The notes under the pieces: generated by a model
What the model was told of the DNA's origin: nothing
What the model saw: only the letters and a program-made list of their open reading frames with translations
Database searches by the model: none
Translations under genes and position numbers: made by a program
NCBI GenBank assembly: GCA_026214975.1
Contig: JAOBSW010000134.1
Coordinates: 62,001-126,000 of the forward strand
Direction: 5' to 3'
Length of the DNA: 64,000 nt
Source of the DNA: Gentiana macrophylla
Lineage: Eukaryota > Streptophyta > Magnoliopsida > Gentianales > Gentianaceae
Part shown: positions 32,832-44,498 of the stretch, piece after piece
How the letters are laid out: each line of letters starts with the position of its first letter
How positions within the stretch are numbered: position 1 is the stretch's first letter

Positions 32832-33681
32832 TTAAACAAACCAAGGGTGGTCACTAAAGATGACAGGGGAGGTTTCCCGATCAATGTCGTCATTGTCATA
32901 CTCTTGTACGTGAAAATCTATTGCGAGAGCCATGATAAGAAATGGATAATAGAGATAACCATCACCAAGTAAGCTAAGCGATATTTTACAAATCCTGTCA
33001 ACGATGACACATCCAAAATCAACTTCACGATTCAAAACTGCGTACAAAAAAGCTTTCAGATCATTGCTCGGTTCAACAGTGTGTACAGTACCCTAGATGC
33101 TACTAGCAATCCATTCAAACATAACACACATCCATTTGTTAGGCAATTGACGCCTCTCAATCAGACGTTGCATTGCCTCAACGTTATAAGCTTGGCCTGT
33201 TGTATGGGAGATTGGATGTTTCGACTCCAGGTACACCCTAGTAGCAATTGATCCATTCCGAAGTAAATGAGACATCTACTCCACGTAATTTGTACACCCC
33301 TGATGCTGATATGATATCGTGTGACGCATTCATTTTTCACCTGACAAGTGTGTAAAATTCATGAACAATTGAACGATTCATAGTCGATGCCGGTTCTAGT
33401 CTAGTTGCGAGACGCTCCAACGACAATCTACGTAGGAGCACCGACATCCTGGTAGGTAGACTCTCCCATATAATTCTCTTCTCTCCGACAACAGATCTAT
33501 CTTGAAATAACTAACTCCAATTTGCACGCTCATCATTTGTTGTGAACCGAGTTAACAGTGTCTCCTCGTCCTAAAAGCCGTGCTGTGTCACATGCCGATG
33601 AGGATGCCATTCCGGGGGATAATCAAACTCGGGATTAAAAGACTGAATGATGTTCCTAGAAGGGGAATCCGAGTCAGTCAT
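32832..33681 (-). pseudogene. MULE 2 cargo gene, 'putative plant transposon protein' domain
   Basis: Starts at MTDSDSPSRNIIQ (33681) just inside the right terminal repeat, whose pyrimidine-rich leader (minus strand) would be its 5' UTR. After stops and a frameshift it continues with LPTRMSVLLRRLSLERL, NRSIVHEFYTLV and GVYKLRGVDVSFTSEW, then, in another frame, PNKWMCVMFEWIASSI (33145-33096). It finishes with AFLYAVLNREVDFGCVIVDR and GDGYLYYPFLIMAL (33050-32940). That series matches the domain known in databases as putative plant transposon protein (PF20167-like), from memory. Its role is unknown. At least three disabling changes. Confidence 0.6.
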
Positions 33682-33700
33682 TGTGATTAAGGCGGAGTAA

Positions 33701-33974
33701 TGGTGATTTTTTGGTAGCAATGGTGATATTTTTGTGTGATGGAACGGTGAAGACAAGAGGCTGAAAGAGTAGGTGAAAAGAGTGAAGAAGACAGGATAAG
33801 GGTTTCAAATTTGACGGATCCGTCAAAATTTGGACGAGGCGTCCTCCATTTTGACGAGGCTATCAATTGGATCCGTCACAATATTGACGTCTCGCCCAAA
33901 TTTTGGATGGATTCTGTCCTTTTTGGTCAATGAGTGAATTTTAACGGAAAAGAATGAATATTGTGACGTTTTAT
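33701..33974 (-). repeat. MULE 2 right terminal repeat, cut at its outer end
   Basis: Inverted partner of 15160-15516: the leader (33761-33800), the CGTC/GACG words (33810-33930) and GAATATTGTGACGTTTTATC (33955-33975). The outer 50 bases present on the left side (CCACGTCCAAATTTTGGACG and around) are missing, and MULE 3 subterminal DNA follows at once. Confidence 0.75.
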
Positions 33975-34034
33975 CTTGTCTTCACCGTTCCATCACACAA
34001 AAAAATCACCATTGCTACCAAAAAATTCACCATT
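33701..34034. repeat. palindrome at the MULE 2 / MULE 3 junction
   Basis: Left arm 33701-33757 and right arm 33975-34034 are near-perfect reverse complements (GATGGAACGGTGAAGACAAG against CTTGTCTTCACCGTTCCATC), separated by a loop of about 217 bp that is the terminal repeat core. Confidence 0.8.
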
Positions 34035-34229
34035 GATACAAAAAAAAACTGGGATTTGAGCTATGCTGATTTTATTTCACCGGTGTTGTATTTTTAAACA
34101 AATGGGTAAGCATTTACTTAAGATTATATTTTAGTTTTAATAAATTTATTTATCGTGTTTGTTTTAATTGTTATTTGTACACATCAATAAAGTATGTTAA
34201 AGTTATAAATTTTCGATTTTTAGCATAGT

Positions 34230-34580
34230 ATGTGCATTTTTAGGGAAGAGAAATGATTAATTTTGATGATATTTTTCGATAATGGAATTGACATTCGTTG
34301 GATAATTAGGGTAGTCAATGATACATTCTTATTTTGGTTGATATATTTTGATGATATATTTGGATAATGATACATTCTTATTTTGGTTGATGTCAATGTG
34401 ATCGCTCGTCGAAATAAACGAAACTTGTGGAAGAGTAATGAAAGTAATATACAATAAGTGGATCGAGAAGACGACGGAACAAGAAACACAAGATTCACAC
34501 CAACTGCGCCAAAATACCAAGTGCTTATACATTCTGATAAAATAAATCTACACACATTTTCTTCCTAAACTCCTCAATCC
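34230..34580. other. MULE 3 spacer 3' of the protease gene
   Basis: AT-rich. The word ATGATACATTCTTATTTTGG occurs twice (about 34318 and 34376), a direct repeat of about 60 bp. The minus-strand frames 34220-34555 and 34329-34532 are products of this repeat with no known domain. Confidence 0.5.
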
Positions 34581-34599
34581 GCTCAGGGACCACGTCGTT

Positions 34600-35573
34600 C
34601 AAGTTGCCGGAGATCATCACAGAGAACTAGATGTGCTTCAACATGTACATCCCGCAATCGCCGCTATATGACAAAATACACAATAGTACTTAAATATATG
34701 TCTATAGTAAAAAGATAAAAATAGTGAAATGTTTAATTGATCGCAACGTTAACCTACCCGACAGGCATCTGTGGAACGTACTTTTGGTCCGTCCTTTTAA
34801 CTTGAAATGAAGACGTGTTGTCCTTTTTCACCATTGGGTGGTCAAGACATTTAGGGTTCTCAGACAACAACATCGGCAGAAACCTTTCCAAGTGTCTTAT
34901 AATGTCAAAAACAATGTCTTCGTTGCCAGTTCCGTAAAGACAATCGATCGTTGTTATCTTCCATGTGGGAATGTTAATTTCCAAGAGAAAATAATGATCT
35001 GCCCTGGCAATATGCCATGGTAAAAGTACCATCGTTTTGGTGTCCAAGAACTGGTAAGATCCTTTAGACCTTCGGGCACCGTCGGAGTACAACTCGGATT
35101 TTGTATCCATTCAGATAACATGCAAAAAGATTTGAGTGCAAACGGTATAAGCCACCTCCATATTCTTTTTATAGCAATCCAGACGTAACAACATACGACG
35201 CTTCAATATATCTGTAAAGGCAACGACATGCTACACGTGAAAATGTATGAGTTAGTCATAAATGATTTGTATACTAACAGTAAGGTATGGAAAATAATAT
35301 GTAAAATTATATTCGCTTACATCTGTGAATAGTGATTGCAGTGGAGTCCTCAATGTATACCAAAATGAAACATCAGTTGGGTACTCGAGAGGGGCAACTG
35401 CAACAACATCGATTCCACATGGTATTGATTTAGTCGCTAGTTTAGGCAAATCTTTGGGCACAGGTTCCCCCCGTTGCTTCGCTTCTTCTTTCGCCTTCTT
35501 AATCTTTTCATATATTATCATCTCGTTAGCGACCCATACTTCAAAATCTTTAAGCTTGTCGCTGTCAACCTTC
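34600..35573 (-). pseudogene. MULE 3 cargo gene, Ulp1-type cysteine protease part
   Basis: Minus strand. 35573-35320 gives DSDKLKDFEVWVANEMIIYE then a Lys/Glu helix and DVSFWYTLRTPLQSLF, the usual lead into the protease. 35222-35115 gives HVVAFTDILKRRMLLRLDCY. 35110-34754 gives MVLLPWHIARADHYFLLEI with the catalytic His and ITTIDCLYG with the catalytic Asp. After a probable intron (about 34690-34752), 34682-34633 gives SGDCGMYMLKHI with the catalytic Cys (codon 34654-34656). The C48 triad is thus present. An in-frame stop (35111) separates two exons, unless a splice removes it. Such proteases cut SUMO-like conjugates; in MULEs they are known as Kaonashi-type cargo. The N-terminal side is cut off by a solo LTR. 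Confidence 0.75.
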
Positions 35574-36824
35574 TGTGGAAATAGTGTCCTAAACCCAATC
35601 GGGTTGGACCGGATCCGGCCGTGTCGGATCATTTCTACTATTTCTTTATGTTTATACATAGATTAAATGGCTTTTCTGTTGTCATATATTTGTTCTGTTA
35701 AAGAACCAATTGTGAATTGTTATATGATAACATCCTTAGTGTTAAACTGTGATAGAGAAACCATGATAGGCGATTATGGTTGATGAGATCTCTAATCACT
35801 TTAATAAGTTTGATACTTAAATGTCTCTAGGCTGATGTACTATTAAATAGGGCATTGATAGTACGAACAGACTAGCACGTATTAGATGTCTTCTGTCTTT
35901 AAGGGCAGGGATAGATCTCGTCTATCGAAGTGTAGAGACACTTGGGTATGACGTGGACATGTGTTAGATAATGCGACGTCGTTAGATCGAATTCCACTTA
36001 CACGGATAAATGTCACACTATGTGACGGTTGTGTAATTATCCTTAGGACCGGAGTCTACAAGGCATCACGATGTGGATTGTCATGCTTTGACACTATTGA
36101 GGTTTCCCCTAGCCACGGGGCGATCATGCGGTAGTGATTGGTGTGATACTGAAGCATGCGGAGTATACATGTTTGGTCATCTAGAAATCACGTACCCTAT
36201 CAGTAGGGGTGAATATCCGAAAGGTCATTCTTATAAGGAATGTCTTACTCTCGTGAATCTTTGCAAAGTGGAAGTAAATGAGTTACTTCGAGAGAGCTTG
36301 ATATCCAGATTATAAGATACGGTCGTTAATGCTTGTCACTCGACGTACGACCGTATGGATATTATTCGGAAGCCTATCGGGTCACACACATATGAACATC
36401 TAGCCGGATTAAAATGTGGTTATAGTTGATGACCAAATAAGGAAGTTTATCTCGAGACTATAAAGGTTTATAGTGGTAAATTAATATAGTGGTATTTATT
36501 TATTATGAATAAATATAATATAAGAAATTAATTATGTTGATTAATTAAATATACACATAATGTATGTGTGTCGAAATTATTGTGTTTATTGATACACATG
36601 TATTTTGTAAATTAATTAATCATAATATTATATTAATTAAAGAATATTCCGGAAGCCAGTTTGTTGGTCAAAGGGACGCCACTTTCAATGTGTATAAGAT
36701 ACTCTTGGATTGTGCAATTTAATTAATAAGATTACCAAATATTAATATTAGATATTGATAAATATATTATATATGTGCTGCGTGTGTTTGCACTAATGCA
36801 AATTGGTGATTCATGCGCACCATA

Positions 36825-36896
<72 letters not shown>

Positions 36897-37478
36897 AGTA
36901 TATATATGTGATATATACACATGTGTAAATTGATTTATGGTAATAAGAAAAATATAGTCAATATAAGATATTGACAATATCTTGGAAATATTTAATATAG
37001 GATATTAAATAGAATGAGATAAATCAATCTAGGAGATTTTCCTTATTTTATTGGGAAAAAGTTTTCTTCTCCTCCACTCTAGTCTGGGGCGCCACTTTCC
37101 CTAAAAATAGGAAGTCGGTGTCAAGCTATTTTGTACATCACAATTCCAAGAGCTAATAGTTCTTGTGTAAAATAGAGAGCATCCTATAGAGAGTTGGAGA
37201 GATGGGAAAAGGGCTGGTCTAGCAACCGGAGTTTTCCAATAGCAATCCATGATGGGATTCCGGCGGACTGTTTGTGTGGACTAGCGGTAGAGGCCGAACA
37301 CTTGGGTGGCTCTATGCAGAACTACTCTCCTTAGACGGTCAAAGCGTCGATCTTTTAGATCAACCAAGGTAACCACCATCTACTAGCTTATTTGTTTATT
37401 GCTTAAACGAAGTCGATATTGGGTAAAAGGAAATCAAAATTTTGAATTCCGCTGCGTTCCCGCGTAGATTTCCTAACA
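35574..37478 (+). mobile_element. solo LTR (CCTTC target duplication)
   Basis: A 1,905-bp insertion in the Ulp1 gene flanked by CCTTC (35569-35573, 37479-37483). It starts TGTGGAAATAGTGTCC and ends TTTCCTAACA. Sister of 20031-21985, with parallel internal order, but with a deleted segment around 36350 and a much longer AT/GT microsatellite. Confidence 0.9.
36825..36896. repeat. (AT)n(GT)n microsatellite in the CCTTC solo LTR
   Basis: About 24 AT units followed by about 12 GT units. The sister LTR at 21360-21410 has only short TATATGT words at this place. Confidence 0.95.
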
Positions 37479-37483
37479 CCTTC

Positions 37484-38360
37484 CTACTCGGAGTATCCTT
37501 TGATTCTTGTAGCAGGCCGCCTTCATTTCTCAGCAAAGAAGAAAGTTGTGCAGTCAGTCTCATCCCTGTACGCCTTACCTCTCTTTCCACAGGTCTCTTA
37601 TCTCCCCTTCCACCCCCTCCTTATACCTGGCATTTCTTGTTGGCCTAAAGGCGTGCAAGTGCCCATGCTTGGGATCTCCATATTCACATCAACATTCACT
37701 TCACTTAACCGACCAGTCTCAGGATAACTACCAAGATAGAATTCTCGACCAGGCAGTTCTAGTTCTCCACACGACAATGATGTGTCATCACTCATTTCAC
37801 CTAGGCCAAGAGGTGTGGGTGTGATTGGATCGGCCTCGGTCTGAGAGCATCATACGTGTGTCCCACCCTAGGACGGTGATGACTGCTCAACATTACTAAT
37901 AGTCGCCTGAAAATTAAACGGAAGGATAAGAATTTAAATTTAGGGTAACAAAACAACTCAATGAAGTTCGTATTTACGAGCTCATTCATACCTGATTTTG
38001 ACCAGGTTCGGTATCGTGGCCTCGAGTGTATCAGTCTCGTGGCTGCCTTATGGAATTGACTCAACACCCTGAGAGACTCGTGGCTGTATGCCAGCCTGGG
38101 ACTGTGATGATGGATTACCAGTCTATTGATAATTCAAATTCGTGTGTTAACAATATAAATACGGCTGTCAAATTCGTATGTGCAAGATAATTCATGCCTG
38201 TCTATTGATCTGGTTTGCTAACCATTTGACAATTTTGCATGTTCACTTTTAAAGAATCCCAATTTAGCCTTGATATTTGCATGTTCACCTCTCATGCGTC
38301 CCACTTCAGCATTAACTTGAGCTAACCCAGACATCGTTTCACTTAACCGAGCCTTCGCAT
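37484..38360 (-). pseudogene. MULE 3 cargo gene, middle (linker and coiled-coil) part
   Basis: Minus strand. From 38360: DAKARLSETMSGLAQVNAEV then a heptad-rich helix (to 38218), then introns and exon-like pieces. 37795-37598 gives SCGELELPGREFYLGSYPE, and 37590-37484 leads to the frame that resumes at 35573 after the solo LTR. The coiled coil between DUF1985 and the protease is usual for this class. The frame is broken more than once. The left junction with element B lies at about 38360. Confidence 0.55.
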
Positions 38361-39004
38361 CAACCATATTCATGTGTGAACTTGGATATGTGTGATACAC
38401 TGATTTTGACTTTAAGTCAGATTGAGGATGATCGTTAAGTCGATCTCGGGTTCAGTGTTTACTCTTGTGTTGAAGCTATTGCCTGGAGGAATCCAGCAAC
38501 GCCAACTCGACTTTAACTAGTTGAGTGATTAGCGGCTTTTGTAGTAGCTAGAGAGGCGATATAGCTTAAGGATTTCCTTTTCATATCTGGGAGTGATTCT
38601 AGATTTGGAAGCCGATACCACATCATTGTGCAAATGATGAAGGGGTAGCTTATAAGGATTTTCGAAATCAATAGAGGTCAAAAGCATATTGGGAAAGTAC
38701 CACATGATTAGATGGACCGGTAACGTTTCGATTCTACAGATCGTCTCGAGCCGACAACCTGACTAATCATTAAGACTCATGATATTTAGATGTAGGTACT
38801 CCCCGAGTCACTGACCTATCCTATGACGGCACACTCGGAGTGCACTTTGTCATCTGCAATGGTTATGATATGCTTAATGGGTACTAGAATACGGGATGGG
38901 TCTCTATTGCTTTAGAGCAAGTGGGAGATGTAGTTTGTTGTAGTTTTAAATAATAGGGTGTGCTCTAAAACAATTAATCACATGCTTTCGTGCAAGTGGG
39001 AGAT
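38361..39004 (+). repeat. element B extra 3' internal tail
   Basis: Matches 53143-53786 in length (644 bp) with only a few substitutions and small indels. It starts abruptly at CATATTCATGTG in the MULE 3 gene and ends with the polypurine tract AAGTGGGAGA (38994-39003). Confidence 0.85.
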
Positions 39005-40833
39005 TGTTAGGTGTGATGCCCGAAAGACAATTTTGTAATTGTTTTATTTAATAAATGAAATGATATTATTATTCATATTTATTATTCTCATATTCACCGA
39101 TGTGACAATAGTATTTACACTACAGAAAACCCTAAAGTATATCGTTTATGTAATCGCTTAACTCAGTGTATGGGATATACACGGGAGGATTGAGTTAGTG
39201 AAGATGTACTTAAAATACAATTAGCCCGTAGTGAAGTTAATCGAAAGTATCGGGTCTCTCCTTTAATGTGCTATTAGTGCGCCCAGAACACAATTGGTGT
39301 GATTGTCTTATCCGGACTATCGGTTAAGAGAACCTGGTGGGGCATTTATATATGATAGATATATCATATAGGGCTGGACCGATTTGATTAGAGTTCACGA
39401 TATAATTCCGTAATCAAGAAGTCTTATCGAATCAATCGATGATCATATTTATGGATATATCTTAATCCTGAGGTGATCACAGTCAACTGCTTGAATCAGT
39501 ATGAGGTTTGACTTGACGGTTAAGGATTACACTGAGTCTGTGATCTGAATTACCCCATCTTGGCATTGTACTGGATTGGGTGAGTAGTCTGTGTTATCAC
39601 AGATACGGAATCCATTCCTTCCATTTATGGAAGTAGATAGACAGTTCCCTTATTTGTTAATCCTAGAAACTGATCGATCCATGGAGTTCATATTACACTG
39701 ATTAGCTACCAGTGAGTTGTATGAATTAATTGATCACTAGGGGGTTAATGGTAAATAAGGATAAGAGGTTCTAAAAAGGGTTAACGGTAACTTCCCGATT
39801 TAGAATGAAGCAATCATGGAGGATTAATCCATATATAATGATTATATCAATGGACGCTTATTATCATTCTCGTGAGGAGATAAATATAATCTTATAATCG
39901 GAGGAGTGCGATCACAGGATTATGGTGGCATATTCTCGTGATTGATTTATCGAATATAATTATTCATTCGTAAGATAATTATTTATTTGATTTATCGGAG
40001 CCGCTGATTATTAGTCCATGGTCCCCGACGTGCCTCCTATATAGCATAGCTATTCTCGGACGTCGAATCCTAATAATATTAATTTAGTTCTTATTAGAAT
40101 TTAATTAACGATATGTGAATTAATTGTTTAGTGGACTATTAAATTAGTTGGACTAAATAATTAAATATGTGAAAAAAACATTTTTCATAATCTTGGCCCA
40201 AAAGTGTATCATAGTCGAAATTAATATTGACTAGGTCAATAATAAGGAATTTCGACCATGACATGTTTTTAGGAAACAAGAAATTGTTTTCTTGTGAATT
40301 AATAAGACATGTGCATAAATATTTATTGGATAAATATTTATAGTAAGAAATAAAGATAAATATTATTCTAGATTTGTTCTAGAATATTATGGGATTATCT
40401 TTTATTTATTGGATTTATTTATTTGCATAATAAAATCCTTGGAGGACAATGATTACTCTCCTATATAAAGAGAGTTCTCCCAAGCCTAAAAGACACAACA
40501 AATTTCGACTTCACCTCTTAGAGAGGAGAAGAAATATTTTTTCGGCCAAGGGGAGAAAAGAGGAAAATCCTGGAGGTTTTTCCGGGTAGCATATCGGAAG
40601 GATTCGAGACGAGGATTTCCTTCCACCGGGAGTTGCTTGGATCACACGTACGGAAGATCGTGGTGCTCTTCACACATTCGTTTGTTCTTTCTATTGCGGC
40701 TCTTCTACTTGGATTTTGAGATCCAAGAGGTATGTTCTACAACCCCTTGTAGAGTAGATCTAGTTGTTTTATTATGTGTAAATTATAGATCTAGATCCAT
40801 AAATCGCTTCCGTTGCGGATGGTATTACTAACA
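39005..40833 (+). repeat. element B upstream LTR
   Basis: 1,829 bp, TGTTAGGTGTGATG ... GGTATTACTAACA. TATATAAAG at 40462-40470 begins the probable transcribed part, about 370 bp before the 3' end. More C-to-T and G-to-A changes at CpG sites than in 53787-55602. Confidence 0.9.
40462..40470 (+). promoter_or_regulatory. TATA box of the element B upstream LTR
   Basis: TATATAAAG followed by AGAGTTCTCC. The same word stands at 55232-55240 in the other LTR and on the minus strand near 59436-59448 in element C. Confidence 0.6.
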
Positions 40834-40834
40834 G

Positions 40835-40845
40835 TGGTATCAGAG
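40835..40845 (+). promoter_or_regulatory. primer-binding site of element B
   Basis: TGGTATCAGAG, one base after the LTR, is complementary to the 3' end of initiator tRNA-Met, the common primer of plant copia-type and related elements. It shows plus orientation and that 39005-40833 acts as a 5' LTR. Confidence 0.85.
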
Positions 40846-42682
40846 ATCTGGTGATCTATATTTATACGTATAAAATATTAGATCTAGGAGTGGAAATTGC
40901 ATGTTTAGATTGCATTGTTTTTTTTTCGTTTTTAAAATTCGAAAATCATGATGATGAATGCTTTGATATGTTGTGGTTGAAGAGATGGATTGGGGTTGGT
41001 ATTGTTTACTCGTTAGATCTATTGTAAACTCATATAATTTCGTTTATATGAGTATAGGAAATTTTGTAATTTTAGTTTCCTAGAAGTAGATCTGTTTTGT
41101 CTCTGTTCGTTTTTTATTTATTCACGGAGATTGATCCGTTGAAACGACAATCCCTCCGGTCAGAATGGATAATAAAAGTTTATGATCAACCCTTCAAAAT
41201 TTGGTATCGATCGGAGTCCGTCTCGATATCAGATCGGTGCAATAAAGTTACTACTGTAACAGAAAAGTACAGCAGCCGTAAAAACCCTAGCTGTGAGTTC
41301 GTCGAATTTCTGGAAGAGTTTGGAACGTTGAAACATTGATCCAACCGTTATAACAAGCCCTAAAAATTTCAGGTCGATCGGGTTTTGTCTCGATGCCCGA
41401 TCGGCCCCGAAGGAAGACATTCTTTGCGCGTGATTATAAACAAATGCATCAGTTGGATCGACAGCTTACTGGGATCAATTGGGCCGTCAAAACACAGATC
41501 CAACCGTCCATATTCAATTAGGAGGAGTTAAGAACAGGTCCATAAAGTTTCGTGACGATCAAAGTTCTTTTGGATGTCCGATCATCGATAAAACGCAGCA
41601 GCAGCGGATCAGAAAATTGTAAACCCTAGTTAGGGTTTGTTTGTGTTTTTTTTAATAAGTTAGATACGGGGGTACCAACGATCCATCTCGGTGTTTAAAT
41701 TTTCCACAATTTATTTTTTATGTGTTTGATCATAAAATAGATATAAAATCGGAATTGCCATGACATGCATCATATCATAAATCCACTCCATGCATACATG
41801 TAGAATTTTAATTTTGGTAATTAAAATATGCATGTATACAAACTCGCGTAATTAGTTGAAATTTAATTAATACGTAGTAATTAATTAATTTAGTAACTAA
41901 TTAAAGATCCGAGGACGGGTTATGTAATCGTTAAGTTTTTTCGGTGGGTGTTCTCGGTGGGTGTTCTCGGTGAACCGCCTTAAAAGCCCAAACGAGATCA
42001 CGTTTTCGATTCGTAGTGTTTACGAGATTGAATGATGGTAAAAGAACAATAAATCTTGGATAAAAACAGTTCGCCTAACGGGAATGAGCAACGACGAAAT
42101 GACAAGATGAGGTGACCCGGGCACCCCCTTTAGCTTTAGAAGGTTTTGGGCGTGTAGCTTTCCCCGTCCCCCATTCGGCCTATAGGTTGGGTGGTCAACT
42201 GAGCTTGGCTCGACCGACTTTAACCCTCCTAGTGTGATGTATGCACGGGGGTCCGGCACGACTAAGCTACACCGGCGAGCGGAGGGGTGATTCCTTCTTA
42301 TCTCAATGGGGCTCTCTTGACCCGACTTCGTCCGACTGTCACATAAGTTCCAACGAATAGGACGGGTAGGTTTGCCTACGTTACCGACACCATTCGGAAT
42401 CCTTGATTTGATGTGCTTTTATGTTAGCATCAAAAAGACGTGGTTAGTTAACCTACCACCACTTCCAAAATATTGAGTGGGAGCGGGGGAGGCGACAACC
42501 AACCCCACGGCCTCTACTATAGATACAAGTAAGTGAGAGAAGGGTGACGCCTCGCGGCACTTTGATTTCGTCCCCCTACGGATGGTGTTCACCCCTATCA
42601 ACATTCATGGCTTGGTCTCCGAAAGGATAGGATTTCCGGGTATTCGTCGGGTCACTGACCTATCCTACGACGGCATACTCGG
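40846..42682 (+). other. element B internal region, 5' part
   Basis: Non-coding. 41640-42660 is the counterpart (inverted in the window) of 28500-29400 in element A, including the GC-rich block with the antisense frame 42419-42604 (minus). No gag-like product is visible. Confidence 0.7.
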
Positions 42683-42687
42683 GGCGT

Positions 42688-44493
42688 TGATCGGGGTCAA
42701 TCAGGTTATAATATACTTGACCACCATAAACCAATACTAGCAAGAGGACTAGGCCCATCGTAGTATAGCTATAGTGAATCAAGGTCGATCCCACATGGAA
42801 CCAATTGTGGATCATTTTATATACAAACAATTAATCATCCATGCCAAGGACACAAAGGCGGTCTACGACCAACAAAGGACAAGAAAAGATAAATTGACAC
42901 GACACGACACATAGACAAATAACGTAATTAACCTCCCCAATTATAGTCTTTATCGTTTGGACCTAGATAATTTATATGATAAGCAAAACTTATTAACTAT
43001 CAATCCGTTTGTATCTATCTTAGATTGGCTACGGGAGTCATCCTCTTAAACTTGACTTAGCACCAGTTAGGTTGCTAGATCACCGTGCTACATTACGTGA
43101 CTTTGCTTTTTAGGCTTCCATCTCATATAACTCGTGACGCTACTTACGACACTAAGGATGCCGATATTAATCGTACACCTCGCCTCAGGCAACATTCCTA
43201 TGGTTAAGCGACTTCCTAAACGATCGCATCGGTCTTCGTCCCATTAACAATTACGCAGACTGCCTCATGTTAATCTACGATTTACGTACAACTAGATGAC
43301 GTCAATTCCTAATACAAATGCAGATCTCAGTCTCATTGAAAGTCCCGGAAGATCATTCGTGAGCCGACTCAGAGTCCTATATTGGTATTTTCTAATCATA
43401 CGCTAATTAAAAACAGACGAGCAACGTAGCCGTAGCCACACCTACCAAGATGATAAATTCTATTAAGTTAACCTAACCATAAAGACATGGCTATCTAACG
43501 GATGAACAGGGGGCTCGGTCGACCGAACAGGTTGGCTCGGTCGACCGAATACAGACACTCGGTCGACCGAATGGTCCTTTCCCCCAGATTGCATCCCTGA
43601 ATATATCTCTCAGCGTTTCATCATACACAACGGATTAAACAAGAATTGTAAAGCATTCATATAAACTAACTTAGATACACATTAATTAAACAATGCAGAT
43701 TCATGGATAGAAACTAAGTAGATGACGTAGGTTATGGGATCCTCATAGACAAGGTATCGCCACCTTTCCAACGTCATAGCCTAGATCTACATCATCTAGC
43801 TATGATTAACTAACTCAAACGATAAAGCATAATTGGGGAATTAATTATGGAAAAAAACAACAGAAATTAAAGGCTTACATATTTGCAGCCATAATAAATC
43901 ATTTGGACAAACTACATTGTAACGTATCAAAGCTATGAATGTAATTGATAAAAAGGTATAAGGTATTGTATGTATGTCTAAGGTGTGGTCTTACAAATTT
44001 AGTAGTTCTCCGCTTATATAGAGGTCAGAATCGACCTAGGAGGATCTAGAAGATATACACGCGAAAATCCCGTGAGTGACCGAACCGACATACTCGGTCG
44101 ATCGAATGATAGGGCTCGGTCGACCGAGCCTCCCTCTCGCTCGTGTTAAACGCGCCGTCTATCTTGTTCCCCACTGCATCCTTCCGTCGCCGATCCGATT
44201 CCTCTGATTTTTCTCTTGATTAATGCTCCGATTTTCTTCCTTATTATCTCGAGATTTACTGATTGAATGACATTTATCCTCTCGATTTGTCGTGATCTGC
44301 AAAATCAGCATTTATCGCACAATAAATTGGTCTTTTAATAATAAAAACAGCTAAATACCAAATATCATATTAATAATCACTTAAAATTAAATAATAAATA
44401 TAAACGAAAGTGATTTAATATGAAATATACATTATTAATCTCGATTTAAGGTCAATGTTGATGACTTTTACGGGTATAATTTGACCGTCATCA
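42688..44493. mobile_element. solo LTR (GGCGT target duplication)
   Basis: A 1,806-bp insertion flanked by GGCGT (42683-42687, 44494-44498). The uninterrupted target is seen in element A near 28470. It begins TGATCGGGGTCA and ends TTGACCGTCATCA. Five copies of the palindromic word CTCGGTCGACCGA or a variant lie inside. I found no primer site, polypurine tract or genes. It may belong to a Ty3/gypsy lineage whose LTRs start TGATGACGG on the minus strand, but this is uncertain. Confidence 0.85.
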
Positions 44494-44498
44494 GGCGT

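Larger units (their letters stand above)
15160..33974. mobile_element. MULE 2: Mutator-like element with three nested LTR insertions
   Basis: The left terminal block (15160-15516) and the right block (33701-33974) are inverted copies, both rich in CGTCCAAATTTTGACG-like words and both containing ATAAAACGTCACAATATTCA. A transposase reads inward from the left end and a cargo gene reads inward from the right end, as in MuDR. Subtracting the insertions (15522-17103, 20031-21985, 22818-31975) leaves about 6.1 kb. The right end is cut at ATAAAACGTCAC and joined to DNA of MULE 3, so no 9-bp duplication can be shown. Confidence 0.7.

Noticed and set aside
38361..40833. A separate element ending in the LTR at 39005-40833
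   Set aside because: This LTR is followed by a good primer-binding site and the full internal region, so it also serves as the 5' LTR of the following unit. A tandem-type structure is more economical.
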